Assembly (NCBI GenBank): GCA_964557005.1
Contig: CAZKYI010000005.1
Span: 132,699-196,698 of the forward strand
Reading direction: 5' to 3'
Source of the DNA: JBECKS01 sp964557005
GTDB lineage: Bacteria > Pseudomonadota > Gammaproteobacteria > Pseudomonadales > JBECKS01
Length of the DNA stretch: 64,000 nucleotides
The notes under the pieces are model-generated. The model made no database searches. It saw nothing but the letters and a program-made list of their open reading frames with translations, and was not told the origin of the DNA. The first letter of the stretch is position 1. The number at the start of each line of letters is the position of its first letter. Position numbers and translations under genes: made by a program. Below, in pieces: positions 51,245-59,733 of the stretch.

Positions 51245-52482
51245 TATCCTGTTTTTTTGTCAATCTTTAACCAAAAGATGCAGTATAAACTCAACACCAC
51301 CATGATGATGCTGGTAAAAATATAGGGGAGTTGATGCCCGAATTGATAAAGCATGGGGCCAATAATCGGGCCAACCGAAAAACCAATCGGTGCACAGGAC
51401 GTAATTAAACCGGCCACTGCGCCTTGTTCTTTTGAGGAAACCTGTAAGGAAGCGGCAGCGGAATATCCGGGGCCGACGATGCCCATGCCCCAACCAATCA
51501 GAAAATGACTGACAGCAAAATCCAGAAAATTGCGTGCGAAAATAATATTGATAACGCCAAGGGTAATCAGTGGAATTCCGAGACGAATCAAGGTGAGTGG
51601 AGAAAGCCGCAGACGGTTGGCGAGAATCCATTGCGCGCTAATCGACGCAAGTGCAGAAATCACACTGAGTTTTCCAATGATTTTGATGGTGTCCTGTGCA
51701 TCGAGTTGCATGAGGTCTTGTATATAAAAGCCAATGGTCATGTGCATGGCGGCAAAGGCGATGAACATGGAAATACCAATGAACACAAAACGGCGCACAC
51801 GCGTATCAAAATAGGAAAGTTTTGACGGTTTCGGCTGGGTAGCTTCCAGTTTGGGGGTGGAAGGCAGACCGATCCAGCACAGAATGGCGGCAACAAACGG
51901 CAGAATCGCCGCGAAGTAGAGAGGGGCGAGCAGGGCAAAACCTGCGAGAAAACCGGCACTGGCAGGCCCGAGAATCGTGCCAAGACTGTGCGCAGAGCCC
52001 ACTCTTGCCATCGCCGCGGTTCGGCTGCTGTGGTCGGTAATGTCGGCAATCAGGGCAGAAGCAGCAGGGGGTGTGGCCGACATCAAGGTGGATTGAAACA
52101 TGCGTGCCAAAGTCAGGCACACCACCAGCGCCGTGCCTGCCAGGAGACCTTCAAAGCCGAGATAAAACACGGTGGTGAACAGGACGGTGCCAACCGCATA
52201 GCCAATCAGGCCAGTCTGGATAACCACCTTCCTTCCCCAGTGCTCACTCTGCATACCCCACAGATTATTACCGGTAGCGAAAATGATGGAGGAGCCGACG
52301 ATGATTAAACCGACATGGATAGGTTCCAGCCCCAGTTCACGACCAACGGGTTGTAGCACAGTGAAAACGGTGGTTTGGCCAATGGCAACAGAAATGGAGG
52401 CAATAAAAACCAGTATTTCTGTAATGAGCTTTTGCCGTGCGTTGAGTTGGTAGAACAGTGGGTGCAGCTCGGGATTTTCCAA
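51244..52482 (-). CDS. MFS transporter (drug/sugar exporter-like), coupled to hexokinase
   Basis: A 412-residue transporter with about 12 membrane helices. The A-motif loop is GNNLWGMQSEHWGRKVVIQTGLIGYAVG, and SAHSLGTILGPASAGFLAGF is a motif C-like stretch. This resembles the DHA1 family, yet the tight link with hexokinase suggests a sugar role. The frame is open from 52590, but the first 36 residues are Cys/Arg-rich and unlike the family. TTG 52482 has GAAGG upstream. The stop overlaps the hexokinase start by one base. Confidence 0.82.
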   Translation of the reverse strand: MENPELHPLFYQLNARQKLITEILVFIASISVAIGQTTVFTVLQPVGRELGLEPIHVGLIIVGSSIIFATGNNLWGMQSEHWGRKVVIQTGLIGYAVGTVLFTTVFYLGFEGLLAGTALVVCLTLARMFQSTLMSATPPAASALIADITDHSSRTAAMARVGSAHSLGTILGPASAGFLAGFALLAPLYFAAILPFVAAILCWIGLPSTPKLEATQPKPSKLSYFDTRVRRFVFIGISMFIAFAAMHMTIGFYIQDLMQLDAQDTIKIIGKLSVISALASISAQWILANRLRLSPLTLIRLGIPLITLGVINIIFARNFLDFAVSHFLIGWGMGIVGPGYSAAASLQVSSKEQGAVAGLITSCAPIGFSVGPIIGPMLYQFGHQLPYIFTSIIMVVLSLYCIFWLKIDKKTG

Positions 52483-52721
52483 AGTGTCGGCCTTCAGCAA
52501 ACGGCTTCGACAAGCCGTTGGGGGAGTTCGGGAGGCGCGATAATACGCCAGCCGATTTAACAACAACAGACACAGCCAACAAAATCGCATGTTGTCCAGG
52601 TGTTATTGTGGGAACGAGTCAGCGAATTTTGATAATGGCATTCGTGAGCAGTGTTTGCTTCAGGGACATCTCTTATAGTCGATTGACATTCAATGCACCT
52701 TGGTACTGAGGGGACGTGATT

Positions 52722-53840
52722 ATGAAACTTAACTTTATTGATGAAACTCCGCGCGAAATCCGTTACTTCCCTGACAAGGGCGAAGCAGCCTACAGCATGA
52801 AACCTGAGCATGTTGAAACGGTTGCTGAAATTTTCAAAACCCCATTGGTGGGCACTTATAACTGGGATTACAGCTTGTGTGATTCCAGGATTCGCAAAAT
52901 TTACGAACTGGGCAAGCAACTGAACTGGAATGTGGAAATGGATTTGGACTGGAATCAGCCTGTTCCTCGTGAGCTGCATCCAGACAGAGACGATGCCAAT
53001 CCCTATGTCGGGTTTGCGCCTTACGAAGCACTCAGCAAAAGTGACAAGGCAGAATTTAACTGGAAGCGTCATGCGGCAGGGCTTTCGGATTTTCTGCATG
53101 GTGAGCAGGGTGCTCTGTTGGTGGCTTCGCAGTTGGTGAGTTGTGCACCGACGTATGATGCCAAGTTGTACGCGGCTTCACAGACTTTTGATGAAGCGCG
53201 CCATGTGGAATTTTTCAACAAGTATTTACAAACCGTAGTCGGCTATACCTTCCCAATCAGTCATGGGCTCAAGAGCCTGCTCGATAAAATTCTCACCGAT
53301 GAACGATGGGATTTGAAATTTCTGGGCATGCAAATTCTTGCAGAAGGTTTGGCTTTGGCCGCATTCCAGACGGCCATGAATAACACCCAGGTTCCCCTGT
53401 TTAAACAAGGGATTTATATGGTGCTCAGAGATGAAGCACGTCATGTGACCTTTGGTGTGAATTATCTGGAAGAATACTGCAAAACGCTGACTGAACAGGA
53501 ACGTACCGACCGAGGTATGTTCGCTGCCCAGGCGCTGGGTGGTTTGTTTCAGTCGCGCACCAGCTCAAGAGGCATTATTGCCGAGATGGGTTGGGATAAA
53601 GAGGAAGTGAAGGCGCATTTGAAAAATAATGCTGCGCAAAGCCAGATTGCCAAGGATTTTATGACGGCACTGATGGGTAGAATTCTGCCTAATCTGAATC
53701 GTATTGGTGTACTGACACCGCAGGTCAAGAGCATGTTTGATGGCATGGGTTTTGACGAGTACGAGAATTTTGATTCCGATGGTGACATTAATTGGGAAGA
53801 GCTTTCCGCACCGCTCGATTACCAGAAATCGGTTGCCTGA
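52722..53840 (+). CDS. Ferritin-like diiron protein
   Basis: A 372-residue soluble protein with a four-helix-bundle diiron site. Two E/D-E-A-R-H motifs, FDEARHVEFF (about residue 150) and RDEARHVTFG (about 240), are each preceded by Glu-containing helices (FLHGEQGALLVASQL and MQILAEGLALAAFQ). They supply the expected six ligands of the ribonucleotide-reductase-R2-like or p-aminobenzoate-oxygenase-like ferritin superfamily. The precise reaction is unknown. ATG 52722 is preceded by GAGGGG. It is followed after 108 bp by the DUF1289 operon. Confidence 0.82.
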   Translation: MKLNFIDETPREIRYFPDKGEAAYSMKPEHVETVAEIFKTPLVGTYNWDYSLCDSRIRKIYELGKQLNWNVEMDLDWNQPVPRELHPDRDDANPYVGFAPYEALSKSDKAEFNWKRHAAGLSDFLHGEQGALLVASQLVSCAPTYDAKLYAASQTFDEARHVEFFNKYLQTVVGYTFPISHGLKSLLDKILTDERWDLKFLGMQILAEGLALAAFQTAMNNTQVPLFKQGIYMVLRDEARHVTFGVNYLEEYCKTLTEQERTDRGMFAAQALGGLFQSRTSSRGIIAEMGWDKEEVKAHLKNNAAQSQIAKDFMTALMGRILPNLNRIGVLTPQVKSMFDGMGFDEYENFDSDGDINWEELSAPLDYQKSVA

Positions 53841-53948
53841 ATGGCTTGAAAAGCGCGCGCTCAAATACCTGTTCAGGGTATAGGGGGCTTGCTGACCTGT
53901 GCTAACATGAGTCCATGTGCAGTTCTGGCAATCACTCTGAAATAACCT

Positions 53949-54416
53949 ATGAAAAGCGTTAAAACTCCTTGTATAGGTGTGTGTTCTACTGTGTTCGGCG
54001 ATGTGGTTTGCCGAGGTTGTAAACGCTTTGTACATGAAGTGATTGACTGGAACATTTACTCGATTGAACAAAAACTGCTGGTAAAACAACGTCTGGCTGA
54101 GCTCTCGGCACAAGTGTTGCAAGGTAAGCTGGTGGTGTTCGATAAAAACCTGTTTGAAGGTTTGCTCACCAAAGTTGAGGTAGACCTTGAACAGACGCAA
54201 TCCATGCAAATCATTGAAGTGCTCAGAAAAGCAGCCAAACAAATCGAGAATCTGGCAGACTTTGGTATTCAGGTATTACCTGAGTACCAACAGTATTCAG
54301 TGAATGAGTTGAAGGAATTGATAGACGCTGAAATCCATGTGCTGGCCACCGCCACCTACCAGAAAAATTTCCAACCCTACAAGAGGTATAAATCCAGTGA
54401 AGCGAGTCGTGTTTAA
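53949..54416 (+). CDS. DUF1289 protein with C-terminal extension
   Basis: A 155-residue protein. The first 50 residues are the DUF1289 domain with four conserved cysteines (TPCIGVCSTVFGDVVCRGCKRF), a likely small zinc site or Fe-S binder. Residues 60 to 155 are an unusual helical extension, since many DUF1289 proteins are only 60 to 80 aa. The last 20 bases overlap the start of the ParA gene, so it belongs to a three-gene operon with parA and the sulfatase gene. Function is unknown. Confidence 0.85.
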   Translation: MKSVKTPCIGVCSTVFGDVVCRGCKRFVHEVIDWNIYSIEQKLLVKQRLAELSAQVLQGKLVVFDKNLFEGLLTKVEVDLEQTQSMQIIEVLRKAAKQIENLADFGIQVLPEYQQYSVNELKELIDAEIHVLATATYQKNFQPYKRYKSSEASRV

Positions 54417-55161
54417 TCAGAAAGGCGGTGTCGGAAAAACCAGTATTACCTGTAATCTGGCAGCCATCAGTGCAAGCAGGGGAAAACGCACCTTGGTGAT
54501 TGATCTGGATCCACAATATAACGCCAGCCATTACCTGCTTGGTGATTTGGAAGTGGAGGACAGTGTTGCGGAATATCTGGATCAGGAAAAAGGATTTTTC
54601 TCCAAAGCGCAAGGCGCAGAAAATTTTGTGTATGAAACGCCATTTAAAAATCTGTATCTCATGCCTGCGAGTAATCGCTTGCCAGAAATAGAACACAAGC
54701 TGGAAAGCGCCTATAAAATCTACAAGCTCAAGCAAGGCTTGCAAACGCTTGAAAATTTTTATGATGAAATCTACATCGATACGCCACCCGCTTTTAATTT
54801 CTTTACCAAATCTGCCTTGATTGGCGCAGATCGTGTACTGATTCCTTTTGATTGTGATGCGTTTTCAAGACGCTCGATTGAGCGTGTTGCGCAAGCGATT
54901 GATGATGTGTGTGAAGATCATAATCCCGATTTGAAAATCGAAGGTATCATCGTCAATCAATTTCAACCACGCGCCAATTTACCCCAGCAGTTGGTAGATG
55001 AACTGGAAAGTTCTCCTTATCCGGTGGTGCCGGTTAAATTGACAAGTTCAGTGAAGATGCGTGAGTCACATCAGTTGTGCAAGCCACTGATTTATCTTGA
55101 TGCCAAACACCCGCTCACCCAACAGTTTATTGCGGTGTATGACACGATTATTCAGAGTTGA
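54397..55161 (+). CDS. Orphan ParA-family ATPase
   Basis: A 254-residue MinD/ParA ATPase. It starts with the deviant Walker A box MKRVVFNQKGGVGKTSITCNLAA, then VIDLDPQYNASHYLLGD (Walker A'), IYIDTPPAF (Walker B) and LIPFDCDAFSRRSIERV. It continues to KLTSSVKMRESHQLCKPLIYLDAKHPL. A partner parB and parS sites are not visible, so it is unlikely to partition the chromosome. It may position a membrane or envelope machine. GTG 54397 is the right start, as the frame's earlier codons lie in DUF1289. Its TGA overlaps the TTG of the sulfatase gene. Confidence 0.9.
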   Translation: MKRVVFNQKGGVGKTSITCNLAAISASRGKRTLVIDLDPQYNASHYLLGDLEVEDSVAEYLDQEKGFFSKAQGAENFVYETPFKNLYLMPASNRLPEIEHKLESAYKIYKLKQGLQTLENFYDEIYIDTPPAFNFFTKSALIGADRVLIPFDCDAFSRRSIERVAQAIDDVCEDHNPDLKIEGIIVNQFQPRANLPQQLVDELESSPYPVVPVKLTSSVKMRESHQLCKPLIYLDAKHPLTQQFIAVYDTIIQS

Positions 55162-57080
55162 AGTTTTGTCCTTTGCTTACCTTTAATCGTTTCGTCTATC
55201 TCCTTATTTTTCTCATCGGTGCGCTGAATTACGCATTGATGCTGGGAACATTGGAGTTAATCACTGGCGGTTTTCCTGTTTTCGCTTCTCTGGATTTGTT
55301 AAGAACCGAAGGCAGTTTTTTTCTTTTTGTGGGTTTTTGCTGTGCTTGCTATCTGGTAACGGCTAAAACCCTTTTGTGGGTTCGCAGGCTGGTGACTTTG
55401 TTCCTGTGCACAGTGTTGTTGTTTTTCGCGCACATGGCCGCAGTGCTGGCTCAAATCACTGCTGAGGCAGGGCCAATCGAAAAGGTGTTGTTCTATTCGA
55501 ATTATTTGAAATTACCCTGGCTCAGCAATCATACCCTTGAGCCATTTTTGTTGTATGGCATTCCAGGCTTTGTTTTTTTCGGTTTGGTTTTTATCTATTT
55601 TTTCTGCCTGAAAAACCCCGAAGATGTTTATTTAAGGAAACCATTTCGTAGAAATTGTGCTTTGGCTTTGGCATTTCTGTTGTTGGGATTTATTCAGCCA
55701 CTGCAAACACAAATGCCTTATTCCTTATCTCATAATGCCTTGTTGTATGTGTTGAAGTCGGGATATTTTCCACAAGCGCAGTATCATATTCATGATGCTC
55801 AGGCGGCTTATCCTGCGTGGGTGTTTGAAGAGAAAAGCCCCGCAGTACACAGCCAAAAAAATATTGTGCTGGTGATTCTTGAATCATTCAGGGAAGACAG
55901 CGTGGGAAGAAAGAGCATTGATGGCAAACATTCTGCCACCCCGTTTCTGGATCAATTAGCAAGCCAAAGCACGGTTTATAAAAAGGCCTATGGCAGCGTG
56001 CCGCATACCAGCAAGGCTTTGGTGGGTATTCATTGCGGCATTTTTCCTGTGCTGGATTTACCTATTTTTGAAAGCATTTATGGCCTGCCTGTGAATTGTT
56101 TGCCTGCCTTGTTGCAAGAGCGTGGTTACCACACCGCCTTTTTTCAGGGCGCTACAGGAAAATATGAAAACCGCAGGGAGTTGTTAAGTGTTTTCGGGTA
56201 TCAGCATCAGGTGACTGCGGAAAGTTTTACTGAAGATGCTGTGCAAAAAGTGAATCCGCTGGGTGTTGATGAATTTTCAATGTTGGAAAAATCCACACAC
56301 TGGCTAGGCGAACACAAGCATGAACCTTTTTTACTGACCTATTTAACTTTGGCTACCCATCATCCTTATGATGTTTCCCACCTTGGCCATAATCAGCATT
56401 ACCATGAAGTTCCTCTTGTTAACAATTACCTGAATGCGGTGCGTTATACCGACAGTTTTGTTGAGCAACTGATTGATGTGTTTAAGCGCGAAGACATCTA
56501 TTCAAATTCCATTTTTATTTTTGTGAGCGATCACGGTGAAGCTTTTGGCGAGCATGGCGAGCAACTGCATAACAACGTTGCCTATAATGAAGTGGCTCAG
56601 GTTTTTATGATGATTCACGATCCAGACTCCCTGCAAGAAAAGCAAGAACATGCTGCTGTGAGCCAACTTCAAATTTTACCGACTGTGATGGAGTTGTTGG
56701 GGTATCCATCCAAGCAAGACGCTTTGCCAGTGAGCCTCAATCATAAAACAGGAGAAGCATTGGGTAGTTGCTACGAAAAGCAGATGTGTTTGTACTATGT
56801 AAAAGAAAATTATAAATACATCTATAATTTTCGTGAGAAAACACCCGAGTTATTTGATATTTATGATGACCCAAAAGAATTGAACAATCTGATTAAAACG
56901 CATCCCGAAATTGCTGAAGATATGCACCATACCTTGATGACCTATTACAGCTTTCATCAATCTGCATTGCATAACTTTTATTCTCAATCCAATCCCGATT
57001 ATCTGGATGATCTCGGCGCAACGGTTTTGTATTCAATCGATGAAATGCGAAAATCGATTCAGGCTGTGTTTGGTGAATAG
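55158..57080 (+). CDS. Membrane sulfatase of the LTA-synthase / phosphoglycerol transferase family
   Basis: A 640-residue protein with five or so membrane helices (residues 1 to 190) and a periplasmic alkaline-phosphatase-type domain. Metal and active-site pieces are LVILESFREDSVG, the nucleophile loop VPHTSKALVGIHCG (catalytic Thr likely), LATHHPYD and FVSDHGEAFGEHGE. Relatives transfer phosphoglycerol or phosphoethanolamine to envelope glycans or lipids, or cleave sulfate. Which applies here is unknown. The TTG start overlaps the parA stop. Pairing with parA suggests a localised envelope enzyme. Confidence 0.85.
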   Translation: MKFCPLLTFNRFVYLLIFLIGALNYALMLGTLELITGGFPVFASLDLLRTEGSFFLFVGFCCACYLVTAKTLLWVRRLVTLFLCTVLLFFAHMAAVLAQITAEAGPIEKVLFYSNYLKLPWLSNHTLEPFLLYGIPGFVFFGLVFIYFFCLKNPEDVYLRKPFRRNCALALAFLLLGFIQPLQTQMPYSLSHNALLYVLKSGYFPQAQYHIHDAQAAYPAWVFEEKSPAVHSQKNIVLVILESFREDSVGRKSIDGKHSATPFLDQLASQSTVYKKAYGSVPHTSKALVGIHCGIFPVLDLPIFESIYGLPVNCLPALLQERGYHTAFFQGATGKYENRRELLSVFGYQHQVTAESFTEDAVQKVNPLGVDEFSMLEKSTHWLGEHKHEPFLLTYLTLATHHPYDVSHLGHNQHYHEVPLVNNYLNAVRYTDSFVEQLIDVFKREDIYSNSIFIFVSDHGEAFGEHGEQLHNNVAYNEVAQVFMMIHDPDSLQEKQEHAAVSQLQILPTVMELLGYPSKQDALPVSLNHKTGEALGSCYEKQMCLYYVKENYKYIYNFREKTPELFDIYDDPKELNNLIKTHPEIAEDMHHTLMTYYSFHQSALHNFYSQSNPDYLDDLGATVLYSIDEMRKSIQAVFGE

Positions 57081-57104
57081 ACCTGTATTTATTTAATAGA
57101 AATA

Positions 57105-58112
57105 TTAAAAGTCCACAGGGCTTCGTACCTTTAAACCCATTTGCTCAGCCAGATGCAAATAAATTTCTGTGGTTTCCAGATTGCTGTGCCCCATCAATTT
57201 CTGGATTTGCGTTAAATGCACACCATCCATCGCCAGCTTGGTGGCAAAGCTGTGACGAAAGCAGTGGCTGGTGATTCGCTTGTTTATCTTCGCTTCAATA
57301 GAAGCTCTTTGAATGGCTCGTCTTATTTGTGTGGGATAAATGTGGTGTCGGCGTTCAACTCCTGAACGTGGGTCACGCGCGATATTTATCGAAGGAAAAA
57401 CATACTGCCATATAAATGATTTGTCAGCGCTGGGGTATTTTGCTGCCAAGGCGTAGGGCAAATAAACTGAACCATAACCTGCCAACAAATCGGACTCATG
57501 AATTTTTCGAGTGCGTTCGATACGAATCAGTAGATCATCCCTAATGCTAGCGGGTAATAGCGTAATACGATCTTTATCGCCCTTGCCACTGCGCACAATA
57601 ATCTGGTTAAGCGCAAAATCAATATCCTTCACCCGCAAGCTGATGGCTTCAGAAATACGCAATCCTGAACCATACATCAATTTTGCAATCAACTGTTTAT
57701 CACCTTGCATGTATGCAATCACCGAGCAAGCTTCCTGATGCGAAAGCACAACGGGCAATCGTTTGTTGGCTGTGGCGTAACGGTAAGTCAGCTTGCTGAT
57801 TTCAATATTCAGAAATTTTGAATAAAGATTCACCAGCGCATTCAAAGCCGTTTTTTGAGTGCTGGGTGACCAATATCGTTCTACCGCCATTGCGTTGAGA
57901 AAGGCTTCAATTTCACGCGCTCCCATAGATTCGGGGTGGCGTTTGTTATGGAAACGAATGAATTTCAGTACCCATCCCACGTAGGTTTTTTCGGTTTGCC
58001 AAGCATAACCATTCAAACGCAGCCAGGCTCTGTAGCGGTCAATGAAGCGGGGTGAATCGGGTTTAATGGAAACTGGAACATCAGCGAACGCTTCCCTGTG
58101 ATAAGTATTCAT
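57105..58112 (-). CDS. intI: Integron integrase (IntI)
   Basis: A 335-residue tyrosine recombinase. Catalytic residues are Arg152 (GSGLRISEAISL), His283 and Arg286 (SHCFRHSFAT), His309 (MGHSNLE) and Tyr318 (TTEIYLHLA). The IntI-specific insert is present at about residues 205 to 250 (GYGSVYLPYALAAKYPSADKS and WQYVFPSINIARDPRSG), which separates it from XerCD. ATG 58112 has AAGGAG upstream; longer open frame to 58160 would run through the operator. It catalyses attC x attI and attC x attC recombination. A LexA box covers its promoter, so it should be induced by SOS. Confidence 0.97.
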   Translation of the reverse strand: MNTYHREAFADVPVSIKPDSPRFIDRYRAWLRLNGYAWQTEKTYVGWVLKFIRFHNKRHPESMGAREIEAFLNAMAVERYWSPSTQKTALNALVNLYSKFLNIEISKLTYRYATANKRLPVVLSHQEACSVIAYMQGDKQLIAKLMYGSGLRISEAISLRVKDIDFALNQIIVRSGKGDKDRITLLPASIRDDLLIRIERTRKIHESDLLAGYGSVYLPYALAAKYPSADKSFIWQYVFPSINIARDPRSGVERRHHIYPTQIRRAIQRASIEAKINKRITSHCFRHSFATKLAMDGVHLTQIQKLMGHSNLETTEIYLHLAEQMGLKVRSPVDF

Positions 58113-58126
58113 TGCACATCTCCTTA

Positions 58127-58146
58127 TACTGTTATTATGTACAGTA
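58127..58146. promoter_or_regulatory. LexA box in the intI promoter
   Basis: TACTGT-N8-ACAGTA is a perfect inverted repeat with the CTG-N10-CAG core. It begins 15 bp upstream of the intI start, downstream of a minus-strand TTGACT -35 (58163 to 58168), and would cover the -10. Confidence 0.92.
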
Positions 58147-58188
58147 TTATTCTGGTGCAAAAAGTCAAGATATATTCACCCCGATATA

Positions 58189-58475
58189 TGTTGCAGCGAG
58201 ATGTTGAGAGAAGTGCAACATAAATAAAAACTGCATTTCGATATCACGAATAAGTGTTTGAAATAAAAAGATTTTTTACACGCTATAAAAACAACACTGA
58301 AAAATACCGAGCGCCAGAATTATGTTGCACTTGCAACATAACTCCGCGCACTTTTTCGAGATAAACGCAGTAATGAGTTGTTATTTATGGGGTTTTGGCT
58401 AAGATGTCGGGCTATGAATCCGAAAATAAAAAAACAAAAAATATGTTGCAACTGCAACAGAAGAAACTGTTAAAT
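58189..58475 (+). other. attI region
   Basis: This roughly 330-bp gap between intI and the first cassette ends at GTTAAAT (58469 to 58475), which fits the GTTRRRY crossover core. It holds three inverted pairs of TGTTGCA / TGCAACA: 58189 with 58214 (18-bp spacer), 58323 to 58338 (2-bp spacer) and 58444 to 58459 (2-bp spacer). The last ends nine bases before the crossover. The exact left limit of attI cannot be set by eye. Confidence 0.7.
58378..58405 (+). promoter_or_regulatory. Possible cassette promoter (Pc)
   Basis: TTGTTA at 58378 and TAAGAT at 58400, spaced 16 bp, read toward the cassettes from inside attI. The fit is moderate only. Confidence 0.35.
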
Positions 58476-58491
58476 TCCGAAGGGTAAACCT

Positions 58492-58836
58492 GTGAGCACT
58501 GAGTTCGAAGATTACAGAATGGGACATCTTGTAAGGACAGCCGAAGTTTGGAAGCGGCTGATAGAACTGGGTGCCACAGAAGAATCGAAGTTGGACTTCG
58601 ACTTTCAATTTAGCGCCAAGCGGAAGGTTGCAGTCGAGGCTCTTCAATCTGAACTGGCTGACTATCCGCTCCGGGTAGAGCGAGAGGGATTCCTAAGAAA
58701 GTCGTACGTAATTTCGGGCAATTCCGGCCCTATAACTTGGTCAGAAGAGCAACTTTTGAAGTGGGTTGATTACCTTATTTCGGTTGGTGCTGACGCCGGC
58801 TGCGAGTTCGAGGGGTGCGGCGCCAGTGCTCCGTAA
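58492..58836 (+). CDS. Cassette 1: RraB-like protein (ribonuclease E inhibitor family)
   Basis: A 114-residue acidic protein. The layout resembles the RraB / DUF695-like fold of RNase E regulators found in other integron cassettes: a helix (TAEVWKRLIELGATEESKLDFDFQF), then two beta-alpha units (ADYPLRVEREG, EEQLLKWVDYLISVGADAGCEFEGCG). Match is by general pattern. It starts at GTG 58492 with GAAGGG as ribosome-binding site, 17 bp after the attI crossover, so it should be the best expressed cassette. Confidence 0.7.
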   Translation: MSTEFEDYRMGHLVRTAEVWKRLIELGATEESKLDFDFQFSAKRKVAVEALQSELADYPLRVEREGFLRKSYVISGNSGPITWSEEQLLKWVDYLISVGADAGCEFEGCGASAP

Positions 58837-58842
58837 CAAGAA

Positions 58843-58926
58843 ATTTAACAAGTCAATTAAGTACGTTCCGGCCTGCGGCCTCCACCGGACGCCCCTGTCG
58901 GGCCGCCGCTTATTTCAGCGTTAGGT
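58843..58926 (+). other. attC of cassette 1
   Basis: R'' ATTTAAC to R' GTTAGGT, 84 bp, with imperfect arms (AAGTCAATTAAG against CTTATTTCAGC) and a GC-rich centre. Confidence 0.88.
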
Positions 58927-58931
58927 TGCAT

Positions 58932-59564
58932 ATGAGAAAAATCGCGGCACTTATAATTGGTTTTTTCTTGATTTCTACATCAGTCGCAAATGATGAATCT
59001 ACATCATGGGAAATATCAAAAGTTGAATTCTTAAAATCTCCATCCAGAATCCCAGGACTTGATGTTGAAAAATCTGCGGTTTCATTTAAAAACGGAAAAC
59101 GTTTTGTACTCCCATTAGATAGAGCCAAACCAATTTCCGTATTACACGGTAACGATGGCTCCTATTTTCTTTTGGCGGAAGGCGCTGACTGCACTGCGTG
59201 CGATGAAAACACAGGTCTCAGGTTTTACGAATTAAACGGCTCTGAACTAAAGCCAGCAAAGAAAAGATATTCGTATCCCGGTCGCTTATATGACTATCTG
59301 GACTCAAAGTCATTACTAGAAGAAACACGAACTTTTTATGGCCAATGCCTCAATCAATCAAATGATGTTGTTGTATTGTTTACCAAATACTTTGGCCAAG
59401 ATTCAAAATGGCATTATTCAAACACGTTTGTTAGCCTCTCGAAAGCTGGCGATTATATTGTTAAGCTTGAGCCAGCGCAGGGTTCACTTGCCTCAGTACT
59501 TAAAGCTGTTTCAAATAATACATGCAAAGAGTTACCGGGTATTAATGGAACTACAGAGCCCTAA
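58932..59564 (+). CDS. Cassette 2: exported hypothetical protein
   Basis: A 210-residue protein with a signal peptide (MRKIAALIIGFFLISTSVAND). The mature part is mostly beta-strand and contains paired cysteines (GADCTACDENTG, YGQCLNQ, NNTCKELPG). I do not recognise a domain; beta-propeller fragments are possible. The frame is open from 58815 across attC1, but ATG 58932, six bases after the attC1 end, gives the signal peptide. It is more A/T-rich than cassette 1. Confidence 0.75.
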   Translation: MRKIAALIIGFFLISTSVANDESTSWEISKVEFLKSPSRIPGLDVEKSAVSFKNGKRFVLPLDRAKPISVLHGNDGSYFLLAEGADCTACDENTGLRFYELNGSELKPAKKRYSYPGRLYDYLDSKSLLEETRTFYGQCLNQSNDVVVLFTKYFGQDSKWHYSNTFVSLSKAGDYIVKLEPAQGSLASVLKAVSNNTCKELPGINGTTEP

Positions 59565-59570
59565 TATGCA

Positions 59571-59651
59571 ACCTAACAAATTGCTTTTGTCTGCTCGTTT
59601 CACTCGCGGGACGCCCGGCTGCGCCGCGCGCCCCAAAGCAAAGCGTTATAC
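59571..59651 (+). other. attC of cassette 2
   Basis: R'' ACCTAAC to R' GTTATAC, 81 bp, with AAATTGCTTTG-type and CAAAGCAAAGC-type arms. Confidence 0.9.
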
Positions 59652-59733
59652 ACCTACAACTTAAACTGTTCGTACATACAGTATTGTGTTATGGTTTCGC
59701 AAAATAAGTGATTTCGTCCTAAAGAGGTGAATT

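Noticed and set aside
57105..58112. XerC/XerD or phage integrase
   Set aside because: The IntI-specific insert, LexA box and adjoining attI and attC sites show it is an integron integrase.
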